Below are positions 6,059 through 8,198 of a stretch of DNA of 8,198 nucleotides, one piece after another. The stretch covers positions 1 to 8,198 of the forward strand of contig JANYCP010000031.1 in assembly GCA_025360265.1 (NCBI GenBank). The letters are read 5' to 3'. The position numbers were made by a program, and so were the translations under genes. Position 1 is the first letter of the stretch. Every line of letters starts with the position of its first letter. The notes under the pieces are model-generated. The model was not told where the DNA came from, made no database searches, and saw nothing but the letters and a program-made list of their open reading frames with translations. This DNA is from Gemmatimonadota bacterium. GTDB lineage: Bacteria > Gemmatimonadota > Gemmatimonadetes > Gemmatimonadales > GWC2-71-9.

Positions 6059-7866
6059 AAGTGCTCTGGCTCGCGGTCCTGGTGCTCGCCTCGCACCAGG
6101 CTGCGGGCGGGCAACGTCCGTCGGACACGGTGTTCATTGTTCCCGGATCGCACCTCGATCTGGGGTTTACCGGGCCGATCAGTGCTGTCCGGCAGTCGCG
6201 AATTCGGACGATCGATCAGGCAATTGAAGCAGCCGCCGCCGACCCTGGCTTCATCTGGTTCGAGGAGGGCGGCTGGTCGGTGGAGCAGTGGCTTGACCAG
6301 TATCACAACGAACCAGCACGCATCGCCAAGCTTCGCGCCTTGGTCACAGCCAACCGCATCGGTATCGGCGCGACCTTGCTGAGTCCGCACGCCGCCGCCT
6401 TCCCCGTCTCACTTCATCTACTCACCCTCCACCTTGACCGCATCCAACGCGAACTCGGGCGCCGCCCGGTGGTCGCCGTGATCAACGACGTTCCCGCCAT
6501 TCCGGAAGCCATGGTGGATGTCCTCGCTGCCGCCGGTATTCACTACCTATTAATGGGGACCAATCGCGTCTTCTCCGACCCGCTGCCGCCCACAGTGACC
6601 ACCGCCCCGTTCTACTGGGAGACGGCCAAAGGAGCACGAGTGTTGGTCTCGATCGATCCGACCGGATACAGCAGTGCATTGACGCAGTGGTTGCTGCCAC
6701 CGGATTGTATTCGTTTCTTCGACCCGGAACATTTTCCAGCGACGATGAGTGACGACGCGATTCTCGCAGCGGGTGCGGCGAGACAATTTGCGCAGCGGAA
6801 CACGACGCAAACACTCTCGCTCATCCAGCACGCACTCGACAACAATGGACCAGGGTGCGCTGCGCATCTCGATGCGGCGGCGAAACGCTGGAACACTCAA
6901 CGCAATGTTGGGAAACTCGTCGTGGCCACACCGGAGACGTATTTCCGTCACGTCGAGGCCCGCAGCGGCAAGCAGCTCCGCGTGCTGCATGGCGAATGGG
7001 GCGGTGACTGGGATCTGCTCCGGGCGAGTGAACCGGTCTGGAGCTGGCGCCTCCGCGAAGCAATCCGCGCGCTCAGGCCCGATGCATCGCGCGGCCTGCG
7101 CATGGCCGCCGTCGCAGCAACCGATCACAACGTCGGCCTCGGCCCGCGCTGGCAGGACGGCTCATCGGTCGACATCGCCCGGGCTCACATATCGGAAGTC
7201 TCGCAGCTCTATCGGAACGTGGTGATCGGGTCGATGGGCGAAGCCGCACTCACGAAGCTGCCCGCGCCGATCCCGGCGCCAACTGGCGCAGCGTGGCCGG
7301 CGGCATGGCGCCAAATCGTCGGAGACCAGAAGGATGCTGCACGCGTGCGCGCTGGCCACGCGTTCATCTATCCATTTGTCGACGACACTGCCCCGATTGC
7401 CGCGGTGCCGGTAAGTGTCAGTGCAGATGATCGTCGCCTCGTGGTCCACACGGTGATCGATCGCGTCGCACTGGAACGCAAACTCGGTGTGCGCTATCAG
7501 GCAGTGATCGAAATCACGATCAATGCGCCACTCAGATCGCTGACGATCGCACCGGACTCGTCCGCAAGTGCGCGCGCCGGCTCATGGCTCCTTGGCACGC
7601 CGGCGCAGCGCATCGTCGCACCCGAGGGTGTACAAATCACAGGATCGGGGTTCACGATTCACGCGCACGGACCTTTGCTGCTCGGCTGGACCCTGAGCGC
7701 AGATCCGAGGAACCCTGGACGGACACGGCTGCAGGCACTGGCGGTGGTACATGCGGTTGAGGGCACGATCACCAGCGGGCAAAAGCTGCGGTTGTCGTTC
7801 GCCGAGATGTACCCGGGCGAGCCCGCTATGCCGGCGTTCGATTTGGAGATCATCCGGGAGCGCTAG
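6055..7866 (+). CDS. Exported GH38-like (alpha-mannosidase superfamily) hydrolase
   Basis: I choose GTG 6055 (GTGA overlap with the upstream stop), giving 603 residues that open with the signal peptide MKVLWLAVLVLASHQAAGGQ; the GTG at 6037 would add a polar extension. The N-terminal 25-200 region resembles the GH38 catalytic barrel: IVPGSHLDLGF (28-38) carries the His-x-Asp-x-Gly zinc motif (His33, Asp35), and VAVINDVPAIPEAM (140-153) has Asp145 where the GH38 nucleophile and zinc ligand sits. A further His358 in AATDHNVGLGPRW may be the fourth ligand. The 440-603 part is beta-rich, as in GH38 C-terminal regions. GH38 enzymes cleave alpha-mannosides, but divergent relatives have no known substrate, so mannosidase activity is not claimed. 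Coupling to the M55 pair suggests joint use on a glycan- or peptide-containing substrate. Confidence 0.78.
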   Translation: MKVLWLAVLVLASHQAAGGQRPSDTVFIVPGSHLDLGFTGPISAVRQSRIRTIDQAIEAAAADPGFIWFEEGGWSVEQWLDQYHNEPARIAKLRALVTANRIGIGATLLSPHAAAFPVSLHLLTLHLDRIQRELGRRPVVAVINDVPAIPEAMVDVLAAAGIHYLLMGTNRVFSDPLPPTVTTAPFYWETAKGARVLVSIDPTGYSSALTQWLLPPDCIRFFDPEHFPATMSDDAILAAGAARQFAQRNTTQTLSLIQHALDNNGPGCAAHLDAAAKRWNTQRNVGKLVVATPETYFRHVEARSGKQLRVLHGEWGGDWDLLRASEPVWSWRLREAIRALRPDASRGLRMAAVAATDHNVGLGPRWQDGSSVDIARAHISEVSQLYRNVVIGSMGEAALTKLPAPIPAPTGAAWPAAWRQIVGDQKDAARVRAGHAFIYPFVDDTAPIAAVPVSVSADDRRLVVHTVIDRVALERKLGVRYQAVIEITINAPLRSLTIAPDSSASARAGSWLLGTPAQRIVAPEGVQITGSGFTIHAHGPLLLGWTLSADPRNPGRTRLQALAVVHAVEGTITSGQKLRLSFAEMYPGEPAMPAFDLEIIRER

Positions 7867-7877
7867 GTCAATAATCG

Positions 7878-7908
7878 CCCACCAAGCCCGGGACTCGGGC
7901 TGGGTGGG
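7878..7908 (+). terminator. Strong hairpin after the M55/GH38 unit, probable terminator
   Basis: CCCACC (7878-7883) and AGCCCG (7885-7890) pair with CGGGCT (7896-7901) and GGTGGG (7903-7908) around a 5-base loop GGACT. This gives 12 base pairs with one A/G mismatch. It begins 11 bases after the stop of the hydrolase gene. No U-tract follows, so it is not a textbook intrinsic terminator; it may end transcription with help or stabilise the 3' end. Confidence 0.55.
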
Positions 7909-7921
7909 AGAGCCCCTCTCC
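7907..7921 (+). repeat. Second small inverted repeat upstream of the M1 gene
   Basis: GGAGAG (7907-7912) and CTCTCC (7916-7921) form a perfect 6-bp stem with a CCC loop. Its left arm shares two bases with the right arm of the preceding hairpin, so the two structures compete at that edge. It lies 14 bases before the ATG of the next gene. Confidence 0.35.
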
Positions 7922-7935
7922 GCACATATTCCCGC

Positions 7936-8198
7936 ATGCGAATGAACGCCCCCATCCCTGCCCTGCTTGCACTTGCCGTGATCGCGCCGCCACTCCGGTC
8001 GCAATCCAACGTCGAGCTGATGACCAGCGGCAAGTACACGCGATCGCACGACTACGACCTGATCCATCAGCGAATCGCGCTCTCCCATTTCAATTGGGAT
8101 TCCAGCTCGTTTGATGGCGTCGTCACCACGACACTGGTAGCGAAGCGCGCAGGACTCGCCGCCGTGGTACTCGACGAAGGGCGCCTGCTCATCAATTC
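7936..8198 (+). CDS. N-terminus of an exported M1-type aminopeptidase (partial)
   Basis: The frame opens at ATG 7936 and is still open at the window end (87 complete codons). Residues 1-23 form a signal peptide (PALLALAVIAPPLRSQ). The mature part has YTRSHDYDLIHQRIAL (34-49), then FNWDSSSFDGVVTTTLVAKR, the pattern of the N-terminal beta-sandwich domain of M1 (aminopeptidase N-like) zinc peptidases. In these the Tyr-Asp-x-x strand is followed by an F-x-G turn. The catalytic HExxH motif would lie beyond the window, so activity cannot be checked. There is no recognisable Shine-Dalgarno; CATATT at 7925-7930 could be a -10 box with a start at or near the ATG, giving a leaderless mRNA. ATG 7942 is an alternative start. 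Confidence 0.72.
   Translation, partial: MRMNAPIPALLALAVIAPPLRSQSNVELMTSGKYTRSHDYDLIHQRIALSHFNWDSSSFDGVVTTTLVAKRAGLAAVVLDEGRLLIN

Overview
The window is high-GC bacterial DNA, densely coding on the + strand, and reads as ordinary chromosome. There is no mobile element, CRISPR array, tRNA or rRNA that I can see. Almost every gene encodes a protein with a Sec-type signal peptide. The set of exported enzymes (M28 and M1 peptidases, M55 D-aminopeptidase-type proteins, a GH38-like hydrolase), and the short Arg/Gly-rich stretches in three of them, are reminiscent of Gemmatimonadota or a similar soil phylum. That taxonomic guess is an inference from gene style, not from a marker gene.

Region 1 (1-1865). 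After the tail of an unidentified gene comes a 148-base AT-rich intergenic region. It holds a plausible sigma70-type promoter, a cluster of TATTGTC/GACAATA half-sites and a short direct repeat. It drives a fasciclin-domain secreted protein, followed 12 bases later by a cysteine-free ATP10-like (thioredoxin-fold) protein and, 22 bases after that, a cytoplasmic Cys-type glutathione/thioredoxin peroxidase. The spacing suggests one transcript, perhaps linked to surface and oxidative stress.

Region 2 (1866-3841). An exported M28 zinc aminopeptidase with all expected metal ligands and a Gly/Arg-rich insert overlaps by 4 bases (ATGA) an exported two-part protein of unknown function.

Region 3 (3842-7866). 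This is a three-gene unit stitched together by 4-base stop/start overlaps. It contains two tandem exported M55 (DppA-type) paralogues and a GH38-like hydrolase. The first M55 protein has lost three of the five zinc ligands known from DppA and looks like a pseudoenzyme. The second keeps all five plus the catalytic His. A strong hairpin follows the unit.

Region 4 (7936-8198). This is the start of an exported M1-type aminopeptidase that runs off the window. Regions 2-4 together look like an extracytoplasmic scavenging set for peptides (L- and possibly D-configured) and perhaps glycans. The paired active/inactive M55 proteins are the most unusual element.
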